Source of the DNA: Bacteroidota bacterium
Lineage (GTDB): Bacteria > Bacteroidota > Bacteroidia > Bacteroidales > UBA1402
Assembly (NCBI GenBank): GCA_030706285.1
Contig: JAUZOU010000157.1
Location: 1-6,976 of the forward strand
Length of the DNA stretch: 6,976 nucleotides
Direction: 5' to 3'
How positions within the stretch are numbered: the stretch's first letter is position 1; every line of letters starts with the position of its first letter. The notes under the pieces are model-generated. The model was given only the letters and a program-made list of their open reading frames with translations. It was not told the DNA's origin and ran no database searches. The translations under genes were made by a program, and so were the position numbers. Below are positions 1 to 5,614 of this stretch, piece by piece.

Positions 1-783
1 CAATTTCTTACCGTATTGTTATAGGATGTGAAATAGCCGCCTATAATAATTTTCTCATCACTTTGTATGGTAATTGTTACGATATCTCCATTTGTCCCGC
101 TTTCCGGATTAAAAGTGTCGTCCAGTGTTCCATCAATATTTAGGCGGGCAATGTGATTTCTAGCAGTTCCATTATAAGAAGTGAAATCGCCACCAATAAT
201 AATTTCCCCGTTGCTTTGTATGGCAATTGAAAGGATATAACTGTATTCTCCTGTTCCTGGGTTAAAAGCATTGTCAAGGGTACCATCGGCATTGAGACGG
301 GCAATGTGATTTCTTGGAGTTCCGTTATAAGAAGTAAAATAACCACCAATAATAATTTTCCCATCGCTTTGTATGGCGGTTGTAAGGATATCATTGTTTG
401 CTCCGGTTCCTGAATTAAAAGTTCCGTCAAGCGATCCATCAGTATTAAGACGGGCAATGCGGTTTCTTGGAATTCCGTTATAGGAAGTGAAAAGTCCACT
501 AATAATAATTTTCCCATCATTTTGGATGATGGTTTTCGTGACAAAACTGTTTGCTCCTACTCCCGTGTTAAAAGTTAAGTCAAGCGATCCATCGGCATTT
601 ATACGGCCAATACGATTTATTGCCGTTTCGTTATAAGAAGTAAAATTGCCACCGATAATAATTCTCCCATCGCTTTGTATAGCGGTTGAACGAATATCAT
701 TATTTGCTCCATTACCAAAACCTGGTATTGATGGGTTAAAGGTGAAGTCATTTGCACCAGTCTGCGCTTTTGCACTGAAACTA
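1..783 (-). repeat. 153-bp tandem repeats encoding delta-60 units
   Basis: The plus-strand anchor TTATAAGAAG (or TTATAGGA variants) starts at 19, 172, 325, 478 and 631, so four successive intervals are each exactly 153 bp (51 codons). Several blocks are nearly identical between units, for example around AATAATAATTTTCCCATC, GGTTAAAAG/GTGTTAAAAG and GGGCAATG. The repeats are inside the coding sequence and keep frame. The array continues off the left edge, so the total number of units is unknown. The first unit after the signal peptide (about 631-783) is the most diverged. Confidence 0.9.
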
Positions 784-872
784 AAAGTTGTGAATAAAAA
801 CAAAAAAATAAACAGATTGTACTTATTCACAGTTTTGATATTTACAGTGTTTATTACTATTTCGATAATCAT
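1..872 (-). CDS. Secreted delta-60 repeat protein, N-terminal part (3' end outside window)
   Basis: Reading the minus strand from the ATG at 872-870 gives 290 open codons that leave the window at base 1, so the gene is incomplete. Residues 17-36 form a signal peptide: a short charged stretch (NKYN), a hydrophobic core (FIFLFLFTTF) and an AKA cleavage site before Q37. From about residue 60 the protein is a tandem array of 51-residue units, each with the pattern IQSDGKIIIGG-FTSYNGT-RN-IARLNADGTLD--FNPGTG. This is the delta-60 repeat, found in secreted bacterial proteins and thought to fold into beta-strand blades. Such proteins in Bacteroidota often end in a type IX secretion sorting domain; that part would lie beyond the left edge and cannot be seen. 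Substrate or binding partner is unknown. A GTG at 830-828 is an alternative start that would give a tighter signal peptide. The coding sequence is more AT-rich than the radA side. Confidence 0.88.
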   Translation of the reverse strand, partial: MIIEIVINTVNIKTVNKYNLFIFLFLFTTFSFSAKAQTGANDFTFNPSIPGFGNGANNDIRSTAIQSDGRIIIGGNFTSYNETAINRIGRINADGSLDLTFNTGVGANSFVTKTIIQNDGKIIISGLFTSYNGIPRNRIARLNTDGSLDGTFNSGTGANNDILTTAIQSDGKIIIGGYFTSYNGTPRNHIARLNADGTLDNAFNPGTGEYSYILSIAIQSNGEIIIGGDFTSYNGTARNHIARLNIDGTLDDTFNPESGTNGDIVTITIQSDEKIIIGGYFTSYNNTVRN

Positions 873-938
873 ATAATGCAATATTATTTGTCATTTTTTT
901 GTGTGTTGTATCTTTTTTCGCCTTGTTGGTAATGGGTG

Positions 939-970
939 GCCAGGCCTTGCCCGCCTAAGGCAGCTGTGGC
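939..970 (+). other. GC-rich hairpin in the IS110 leader, possible part of a bridge RNA
   Basis: GCCA (939-942) pairs with TGGC (967-970), and GCCTT (944-948) pairs with AAGGC (957-961) around an 8-nt loop. It sits in a GC-rich island about 60 bp long inside AT-rich DNA, about 100 bp upstream of the IS110 transposase start. In the IS110 family the left non-coding end upstream of the transposase is known to encode a structured bridge RNA with target- and donor-binding loops. Position fits, but I cannot demonstrate the loops. It is not an obvious terminator: no T-run follows on the plus strand, and the flanking genes diverge. Confidence 0.35.
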
Positions 971-1006
971 TTAGTCCCTATGTTTGAAATATAAATGTGT
1001 TCCTGT

Positions 1007-1078
1007 TTAGCATAAAGCAAAGAACATTATTTTTATGGATCCAATCATTAACAAATAATATTCAATGCCTTATGCTAA
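1007..1078 (+). repeat. 26-nt imperfect inverted repeat covering the IS110 transposase start codon
   Basis: The arm at 1007-1032 and the reverse complement of 1053-1078 match at 22 of 26 positions. The outer nine bases are perfect (TTAGCATAA with TTATGCTAA) and the inner seven are perfect (ATTATTT with AAATAAT). The 20-nt loop contains the palindrome TGGATCCA. In a transcript this would fold into a long hairpin whose 3' arm includes the ATG at 1072-1074, hiding the start codon. Folding that limits transposase translation is known for other IS families (for example IS10 and IS200); that it does so here is inference. It could also be a structural part of the IS110 left end. Confidence 0.6.
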
Positions 1079-1512
1079 CACAAAAGAACGATTTAAATTT
1101 TGAAGGTCAAAATATTTATGCCGGTTTTGATGCACACCTTATAAGCTGGCAGGTGACCATCTTAACTGATGGATCAAATCTGAAGACATTTGTCATGCCG
1201 CCGAAGCCTGAAGTATTGAACGACTATCTGCGGAAGGACTATCCCGGAGCCACCTATTATTCGGCTTATGAGGCCGGTTTTAGTGGACTATGGGCGCATT
1301 ACCGCCTATGTAATCTTGGCATTCACAACCTCGTGGTTAACGCTGCAGATATTCCCAGCGCCCCAAAAGACCGTCTTCAAAAGGAGGATCGTCGTGACAG
1401 TCGAAAAATCGCCAACGCTCTTCGCCTTGGAATACTGAATGCCATTTATACACCTTCAGAAAGTACCTTAAACGATCGGTTTCTGATCAGTTCACGCCGG
1501 GCTTTGGTGTAA
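1072..1512 (+). pseudogene. IS110-family transposase, truncated after residue 146
   Basis: IS110 transposases are DEDD recombinases with an N-terminal RuvC-like domain and a C-terminal Transposase_20 domain carrying a conserved serine; full proteins have roughly 300-400 residues. Numbering from the ATG at 1072, the RuvC-like half is here: D20 in YAGFDAH, E67 in YYSAYEAGF, and D106 and D109 in QKEDRRDSRKIA, all in the expected order. The text also matches the family in IHNLVVNAADIP and YTPS. The sequence stops after SRRALV, just where relatives continue with a basic helix (K-D/E-L-T-R-x-K-N-R-I-K). The last codon and the TAA stop are formed by the inserted IS66 end. An open frame reaches back to a GTG at 997, but its extra 25 residues do not resemble the family, so 1072 is preferred. 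The C-terminal domain is absent, so the product should be inactive. Confidence 0.88.
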
Positions 1513-1587
1513 CCATCCGGTGAACCCCGTGTTTTAAGTTCTTGCAGTGTTGCTTAGCTTTGTTTGTTAAAACCAAAAGACAGAGTT

Positions 1588-1935
1588 ATGTTAACCGAGC
1601 AAAAATTCAAAGTGATCTATGAGGACTTTCTGGAGTCGGGTTTGTCGATTCGTTCGTATTGTTCAAACCTGAGTATGAACGAAGCCAAGTTTTATTACTG
1701 GTTTCGCAGGATGAGAAACCAGCTGCCGCCGCGTCATGGCTTTGTGCCCATTGTCTTTGATAAAGGACAGAACGTGGGTTCTTCTGCTGTTCCGTTTTCG
1801 GGTCATGGAAAGCTAGCCGTGGAAACCGAGGAATCGTCCTTTTGCGAGATCACCTATCCTAATGGAGTGCGGCTCAAGCTTCACGGGAGCGCAGACCCGT
1901 GCACGCTCCGTGAGCTGTTGATGATTGAACGCTGA
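1588..1935 (+). CDS. tnpA: IS66-family accessory protein TnpA
   Basis: The 115-residue product resembles the small first protein of Bacteroidota IS66 elements. It begins MLTEQKFKVIYEDFLESGLS, followed by IRSYCSNLSMNEAKFYYWFR (residues 21-40), a helix-turn-helix of the kind seen in IS3/IS66 OrfA proteins and probably DNA-binding. A variable linker (about 55-85) follows. The end, EITYPNGVRLKLHG (87-100) and LRELL, is the conserved C-terminal beta segment that usually precedes tnpB. The ATG at 1588 is chosen because it gives the usual family start; a TTG at 1564 would add eight unlike residues. TnpB would start five bases after the stop, the tight spacing normal for IS66. TnpA is needed for IS66 transposition together with TnpB and TnpC, but its precise role is not settled. 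The gene looks intact but is stranded without tnpC. Confidence 0.85.
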   Translation: MLTEQKFKVIYEDFLESGLSIRSYCSNLSMNEAKFYYWFRRMRNQLPPRHGFVPIVFDKGQNVGSSAVPFSGHGKLAVETEESSFCEITYPNGVRLKLHGSADPCTLRELLMIER

Positions 1936-1940
1936 CAGGC

Positions 1941-2122
1941 ATGTTCAACCTGACAGCCTCAATGAGGTATTACCTCATCCTTATCCGACGGATCTGAGAA
2001 AAAGTTTTTACACGCTGAACGGTATCGTGTGTGACCGTATGCGTCGAAACGTGCAGGACGAGTCGCCCGAATTTTCGTCTTCCGAAGAGCGGCAGCGACG
2101 CCTCGAGAATTCAGCCGAATGA
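1941..2122 (+). pseudogene. tnpB: IS66-family TnpB, frameshifted 5' fragment
   Basis: The ATG at 1941 reads MFNLTASMRYYL, the typical start of TnpB in Bacteroidota IS66 elements, then hits a TGA within seven more codons. After the two bases at 1977-1978 the family sequence resumes one frame over at 1979: PYPTDLRKSFYTLNGIVCDR through RRNVQD at 2059. This pattern is explained by a one-base loss near 1977. From about 2060 the expected GE-V-F-I-F strand is not in this frame; a weak version (RIFVFRR) can be read in the third frame, suggesting a second frameshift. Nothing like TnpB is visible after about 2090, whereas full TnpB has about 110-120 residues. The gene is broken and cut short. Confidence 0.8.
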
Positions 2123-2135
2123 GACCCGGTTTTTA

Positions 2136-2247
2136 GCTTTTCGAATCGGAGCTAGCAGCCTACCCATGCCAGTGAAACGGCGAATTAAAAGTAGTTGCTT
2201 CTCGAATCGAAGTTTGCCTGTCCGGTTCAGTAGAACGGCGATTTATA
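2136..2247. repeat. Imperfect ~60-bp tandem duplication
   Basis: GCTTTTCGAATCGGAG at 2136 is echoed by GCTTCTCGAATCGAAG at 2197 (61 bp later), and AGTGAAACGGCGAATT at 2171 by AGTAGAACGGCGATTT at 2229 (58 bp later). The intervening parts are less alike and differ by about three bases in length. The two copies are in direct orientation and adjacent. No known repeat class or coding function is recognised. Confidence 0.55.
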
Positions 2248-2373
2248 GTGGCAGTCTATCAATGCCTATTGCCCCACTCCTTCTCCAGTTAATCAGTTGA
2301 AGGCCCATAGCAGCCCTTCCCGAAACTTTTCAACCGGTCGCGTCTTTCATGAGGGAAAATACAATTTATCGTG

Positions 2374-2381
2374 TAAATTTG
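2374..2381 (+). promoter_or_regulatory. Likely -7 box of the radA promoter
   Basis: TAAATTTG matches the Bacteroidota -7 consensus TAnnTTTG exactly. Transcription would start near 2388, giving a leader of about 40 nt before the radA ATG. No clean TTG-type -33 element is seen at the usual spacing, so the call rests on the -7 box and position. Confidence 0.45.
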
Positions 2382-2427
2382 TGACTGTAACCAGTCCGGC
2401 TGAACAGAATCAATTTAACAAATAGAC

Positions 2428-3795
2428 ATGGCTAAGGCAAAAAGTATTTATGTGTGCAACAATTGCGGTGCAGATTCGCCAAAATGGATCGGCAAATGTC
2501 CGTCCTGCGGAGAATGGAATACCTATCAGGAAGAAATTATCCGGACCGATGTTGTAAAAAGGCCAACTGTTTCAGGATTTCACGCGCCAAAGTCAAAACC
2601 GGTCTTATTGTCTGACGTGGAACTGGCAGAAGAGCCCCGCATCAGCACTGCTGGAGGAGAGTTTGACAGGGTCCTTGGCGGTGGCATCGTTCCGGGTTCA
2701 CTGATTTTGCTGGGAGGAGAACCTGGCATCGGAAAATCAACGCTCGTCCTGCAAACCGTGTTACGCATGAAAGACCGGAAAGTGCTCTATGTTTCGGGTG
2801 AAGAAAGCGTACAACAGCTGAAACTCAGAGCCGAACGAATTACAGGAGAAAATCAGCAAGCCTGGTTCGTCAGCGAGACATCGTTGGAGGAAATCTTTGT
2901 TCATGCGGCGAACATCAAACCGGATTTGTTGATCATCGATTCCATCCAGACAGTTTCGACAGAGGTGGCAGAATCATCTCCGGGCAGCGTCACACAAGTC
3001 AAAGAATCAGCCGCCGCATTACTTCGATATGCGAAAGAAAGTGGTACGCCTGTTATTTTAATCGGTCATATCAATAAAGAAGGCGTGCTGGCAGGTCCTA
3101 AAGTCCTGGAACATATTGTGGATACCGTATTGCTTTTCGAAGGCGATCAGCAATACATGTACCGTATTCTCCGTTCCATCAAGAACCGGTTTGGAAGTAC
3201 AGCGGAAATTGGCATTTATGAAATGTTGCAAGATGGGTTACGAGAAGTGGTGAATCCATCTGAATTATTGCTTTCGCAAAACCATACCGGCCTTAGTGGC
3301 ATCTCCATAGCCGCAGCCATTGAAGGCATCCGCCCCTTCCTGATCGAAGTGCAGGCCCTTGTGAGTACGGCTGCTTACGGAACCCCGCAACGCTCGGCGA
3401 CCGGCTTTGACCTACGGCGATTGAATATGTTACTGGCAGTTCTTGAAAAGAGAGCGGGTTTTAAACTGGCACAAAAAGATGTTTTTCTGAATATTGCAGG
3501 AGGAATCAAGGTGAATGATACAGCCATTGATCTGGCGGTTTTAAGTTCCATCCTTTCGTCCAGCCTCGATCTCATCATCGACAAAGATATTTGTCTGGCT
3601 GGAGAAGTCGGCTTGTCCGGAGAAATCCGGGCAGTCAACCGGATCGAACAACGACTGTTCGAAGCTCAGAAACTAGGTTTCAACCGGATTATCATACCCA
3701 AAATGACAGCCTCTTCAATTGATCTCAGTCGGTTCAAAATGGAAATCCATCAGGTCAGCAAAGTAGAGGAAGCATTCAAGCTCCTGTTTGCCTGA
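2428..3795 (+). CDS. radA: DNA repair protein RadA (Sms)
   Basis: RadA is a cytosolic RecA-like ATPase that helps process recombination intermediates and drives branch migration. The 455-residue product has the full family layout and normal length. A four-cysteine zinc finger is at C10, C13, C24 and C27 (CNNC...CPSCGEW). The Walker A motif GGEPGIGKST is at 96-105 and Walker B LLIID ends at D171. The RadA signature KNRFG is at 252-256. The Lon-protease-like C-terminal domain runs from about 290 to 455 and includes ATGFDLRRLNMLLAVLEKRAG-type text around 324-344 and GEVGLSGEIRAV at 392-403. The ATG at 2428 begins with the usual MAKAK start. It is the first gene after the IS debris, with a probable promoter 50 bp upstream, and the FAD oxidoreductase follows after 17 bp. 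No damage is seen. Confidence 0.97.
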   Translation: MAKAKSIYVCNNCGADSPKWIGKCPSCGEWNTYQEEIIRTDVVKRPTVSGFHAPKSKPVLLSDVELAEEPRISTAGGEFDRVLGGGIVPGSLILLGGEPGIGKSTLVLQTVLRMKDRKVLYVSGEESVQQLKLRAERITGENQQAWFVSETSLEEIFVHAANIKPDLLIIDSIQTVSTEVAESSPGSVTQVKESAAALLRYAKESGTPVILIGHINKEGVLAGPKVLEHIVDTVLLFEGDQQYMYRILRSIKNRFGSTAEIGIYEMLQDGLREVVNPSELLLSQNHTGLSGISIAAAIEGIRPFLIEVQALVSTAAYGTPQRSATGFDLRRLNMLLAVLEKRAGFKLAQKDVFLNIAGGIKVNDTAIDLAVLSSILSSSLDLIIDKDICLAGEVGLSGEIRAVNRIEQRLFEAQKLGFNRIIIPKMTASSIDLSRFKMEIHQVSKVEEAFKLLFA

Positions 3796-3812
3796 ATGAA
3801 ACGATCACTCAT

Positions 3813-5447
3813 ATGATTCATGAATTTGACATACGCATCCTTCCGGCTCAGGCCGCCAACGAACAATCCGTCAAACAATGGCTGATCCAGGAAAAGGGTC
3901 TGTCTTCTGGGGATATCAACGGAGTGCGCATCCTGCGTCGTTCTATTGACGCCAGGCAACGGACGATCTATATAAACCTGAAAGTCAGGGTTTTTTTGAA
4001 TGAGTTGCCAGAAGAAACACTTTTTCAGCCCATACTATATCCAGACGTCTCAAAAGCGCCTTCGGCCATAATTGTCGGAGCAGGCCCGGGGGGATTGTTT
4101 GCAGCGCTCCGGCTGATAGAGTTGGGCGTTCGTCCTATCATTGTAGAACGTGGCAAACCGGTGCGCGAACGCAAAAAAGATATTGCCCTGATTTCTCGCA
4201 GTCAGGTGGTCGATCCTGAGTCAAATTACAGCTTTGGCGAAGGTGGTGCCGGTGCTTTTTCTGATGGTAAGCTTTATACGCGTAGTAAAAAACGGGGCAG
4301 CGTTGAAAAAATCCTTCAGGTTTTCTGCCAGTTTGGGGCCAGCTCCTCCATTCTTATCGATGCACATCCGCACATCGGAACGGACAAATTACCAGCTGTC
4401 ATTGAACGAATGCGCGAGCAAATACTTACCTGTGGCGGCGAAGTCCATTTTGAAACCAGGATGGACGATCTCTTGATAAAAGAACAACGCATAGCCGGTA
4501 TCCGAACGTCCAAAGGACACGAAATTTTTGGGCCTGTCATTTTGGCAACGGGGCATTCAGCCCGCGATGTCTATCGGCTTTTGTCTCAAAAAGGCATCCG
4601 GCAGGAAGCCAAATCCCTGGCTGTTGGAGTACGACTGGAACATCCGCAACAATTGATCGACCAACTGCAATATCATTCCAAGGAAGGTCGTGGAGACTTT
4701 CTTCCGGCGGCCGAATACAGTTTGGTTACACAAGTGCATGAACGTGGCGTCTATTCATTTTGCATGTGTCCAGGAGGGTTCGTCGTGCCAGCTGCCAGTG
4801 GGCCCAACCAAATCGTGGTAAACGGTATGTCACCGTCCAATCGTGGCTCACGTTGGGCTAACGCAGGGCTTGTCGTCGAGTTCCATCCGGAGGATCTGAC
4901 GGAAATGCTACAACACGAACTTGCAGAAAAGTTATTGGATTCAGGTTGGGCTGTATCTGAAGAAATCAAAAAAATGGCCACTGAAACCGATATCCCTGTT
5001 GAATTAACCCTGATGCATTTTCAAGAACAGCTTGAAGCACTCTGCTACCTGCATGGAGGTTGCAGCCAAACATCCCCGGCTCAGCGAATGAACGATTTCG
5101 TAACAGGCAAACGTTCCTCCAGTCTTCCTGTTTCCTCCTATACTCCAGGGACGGTGAGCTCACCGTTGCACGAATGGCTTCCTGCCAACATCGTGACGCG
5201 TCTGCAAGAAGGATTCAACCAATTTGACCGTCATAACAAAGGTTTTCTGACCAATGAAGCATTGCTTCTTGGAATCGAAACCAGGACCTCATCCCCTATC
5301 CGGATGTTGCGAAAACCGGACAAACTAGAACACATACAGATTTCAGGCCTTTTCCCTTGCGGGGAAGGTGCCGGATACGCTGGTGGCATCGTCAGTGCCG
5401 CCATTGATGGAGAGCGCTGTGCCGAAAGTCTTGCAGCGTCGATATAA
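3813..5447 (+). CDS. FAD-dependent dehydrogenase of the COG2509 type
   Basis: A 544-residue flavoprotein, the usual length for this uncharacterised family. Residues 1-80 form an N-terminal domain without a clear motif apart from RILRRSIDAR. The FAD-binding Rossmann motif IIVGAGPGG is at 86-94, with the strand-ending acidic residue in IIVERG (109-114). SFGEGGAGAFSDGKL (140-154) is a family hallmark. ATGHSARD (245-252) is the second dinucleotide-fold motif. FCMCPGG (316-322) and VVNGMSPSNRGSRWANAGLV (335-354) are further conserved blocks, and FPCGEGAGYAGGIVSAAIDG (514-533) closes the FAD site. The protein has no signal peptide or membrane segment, so it is probably cytosolic. The physiological substrate of this family is unknown; the electron donor is not evident. 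It lies 17 bp after radA and is probably co-transcribed with it, though a functional link is not implied. It could be labelled a BaiN/geranylgeranyl-reductase-like protein, but the CMCPGG motif favours COG2509. Confidence 0.92.
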   Translation: MIHEFDIRILPAQAANEQSVKQWLIQEKGLSSGDINGVRILRRSIDARQRTIYINLKVRVFLNELPEETLFQPILYPDVSKAPSAIIVGAGPGGLFAALRLIELGVRPIIVERGKPVRERKKDIALISRSQVVDPESNYSFGEGGAGAFSDGKLYTRSKKRGSVEKILQVFCQFGASSSILIDAHPHIGTDKLPAVIERMREQILTCGGEVHFETRMDDLLIKEQRIAGIRTSKGHEIFGPVILATGHSARDVYRLLSQKGIRQEAKSLAVGVRLEHPQQLIDQLQYHSKEGRGDFLPAAEYSLVTQVHERGVYSFCMCPGGFVVPAASGPNQIVVNGMSPSNRGSRWANAGLVVEFHPEDLTEMLQHELAEKLLDSGWAVSEEIKKMATETDIPVELTLMHFQEQLEALCYLHGGCSQTSPAQRMNDFVTGKRSSSLPVSSYTPGTVSSPLHEWLPANIVTRLQEGFNQFDRHNKGFLTNEALLLGIETRTSSPIRMLRKPDKLEHIQISGLFPCGEGAGYAGGIVSAAIDGERCAESLAASI

Positions 5448-5530
5448 CGAAAAAAGACACTTAATTATTAACAAACGACACGTTCTCAGAAAAAATTGGC
5501 ACTTTTAATATAAAAAGCTTATTATTTTTA

Positions 5531-5538
5531 TATTTTTG
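5531..5538 (+). promoter_or_regulatory. Likely -7 box upstream of the DUF4954 gene
   Basis: TATTTTTG fits the Bacteroidota consensus TAnnTTTG exactly and lies in a very AT-rich 167-bp gap after the FAD gene. Transcription would begin near 5545, leaving a leader of about 70 nt. A -33 TTG is not clear at normal spacing (a TTGG at 5496 is too far). AT-rich DNA gives such boxes by chance, so confidence is limited. No GC-rich terminator hairpin is visible between 5448 and 5530. Confidence 0.35.
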
Positions 5539-5614
5539 AGTGTCAATCGCTTTCAGGTAATCATTCTGAAAATTCGATCTAACCGCTAACAGCCCTGTTA
5601 AATACCTCAATAAA

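Larger units (their letters stand above)
873..1508 (+). mobile_element. IS110-family element, left part only (remnant)
   Basis: This stretch holds a non-coding leader (about 873-1071) and the first 146 codons of an IS110-family transposase. The left boundary is not defined: IS110 elements usually lack clear terminal inverted repeats and target duplications, so the true start may lie anywhere between the delta-60 gene and the structured leader. The right side is cut at 1508/1509 by the end of an IS66-family element. No C-terminal half of the transposase and no IS110 right end are found in the window, so the element is dead here. Confidence 0.7.
1509..2122 (+). mobile_element. IS66-family element, left part only (remnant)
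   Basis: IS66 elements start with GTAA, make 8-bp target duplications and carry tnpA, tnpB and a long DDE transposase gene tnpC. Here the left end is GTAACCATCCGG at 1509-1520, directly abutting the broken IS110 gene, followed by tnpA and a damaged start of tnpB. The rest of tnpB, all of tnpC and the inverted right end (a GGTTAC-ending copy) are not found. The bases at 1501-1508 (GCTTTGGT) would be the left copy of the target duplication; no second copy is present in the window. The right limit given is the last place where tnpB-like frame can be argued and is approximate. Confidence 0.75.
2123..2427. other. Intergenic region between IS66 debris and radA, no gene recognised
   Basis: About 300 bp without a recognisable gene. 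It contains an imperfect ~60-bp duplication (2136-2247), a likely radA promoter box at 2374-2381, and a GTAACC motif at 2387 that resembles the IS66 left end. Open frames cross part of it on both strands (for example 2031-2300 on plus), but their translations look low-complexity and basic and match no family I know. The missing right parts of the two insertion sequences should lie here if the elements were whole; they do not. Confidence 0.6.

Noticed and set aside
140..544. Minus-strand ORF of 134 codons with internal repetition
   Set aside because: It is a shifted reading of the delta-60 repeats; the repetition comes from the 153-bp DNA period. The correct frame runs from 872 to the window edge with a signal peptide and clear family motifs.
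1..783. CRISPR-like array from regularly spaced repeats
   Set aside because: The 153-bp period is a multiple of three, the whole unit is conserved and it keeps an open frame; there are no unique spacers.
646..876. Plus-strand ORF of 76 codons
   Set aside because: It is antisense to the signal peptide and first repeat of the delta-60 gene and has no family resemblance.
997..1071. Upstream extension of the IS110 transposase to a GTG start
   Set aside because: The 25 added residues do not match the family, and the bases form the arm and loop of the inverted repeat; the ATG at 1072 gives a family-like start.
2031..2300. Plus-strand ORF of 89 codons across the broken tnpB and the region after it
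   Set aside because: It starts inside tnpB in the wrong frame and its serine/arginine-rich translation matches nothing known; it appears to be a chance open frame through the duplicated segment.
5502..5517. Inverted repeat CTTTT-AATAT-AAAAAG as terminator of the FAD gene
   Set aside because: The stem is short and made almost only of A-T pairs, without a T-run on a GC-rich stem; it is expected by chance in this AT-rich gap.
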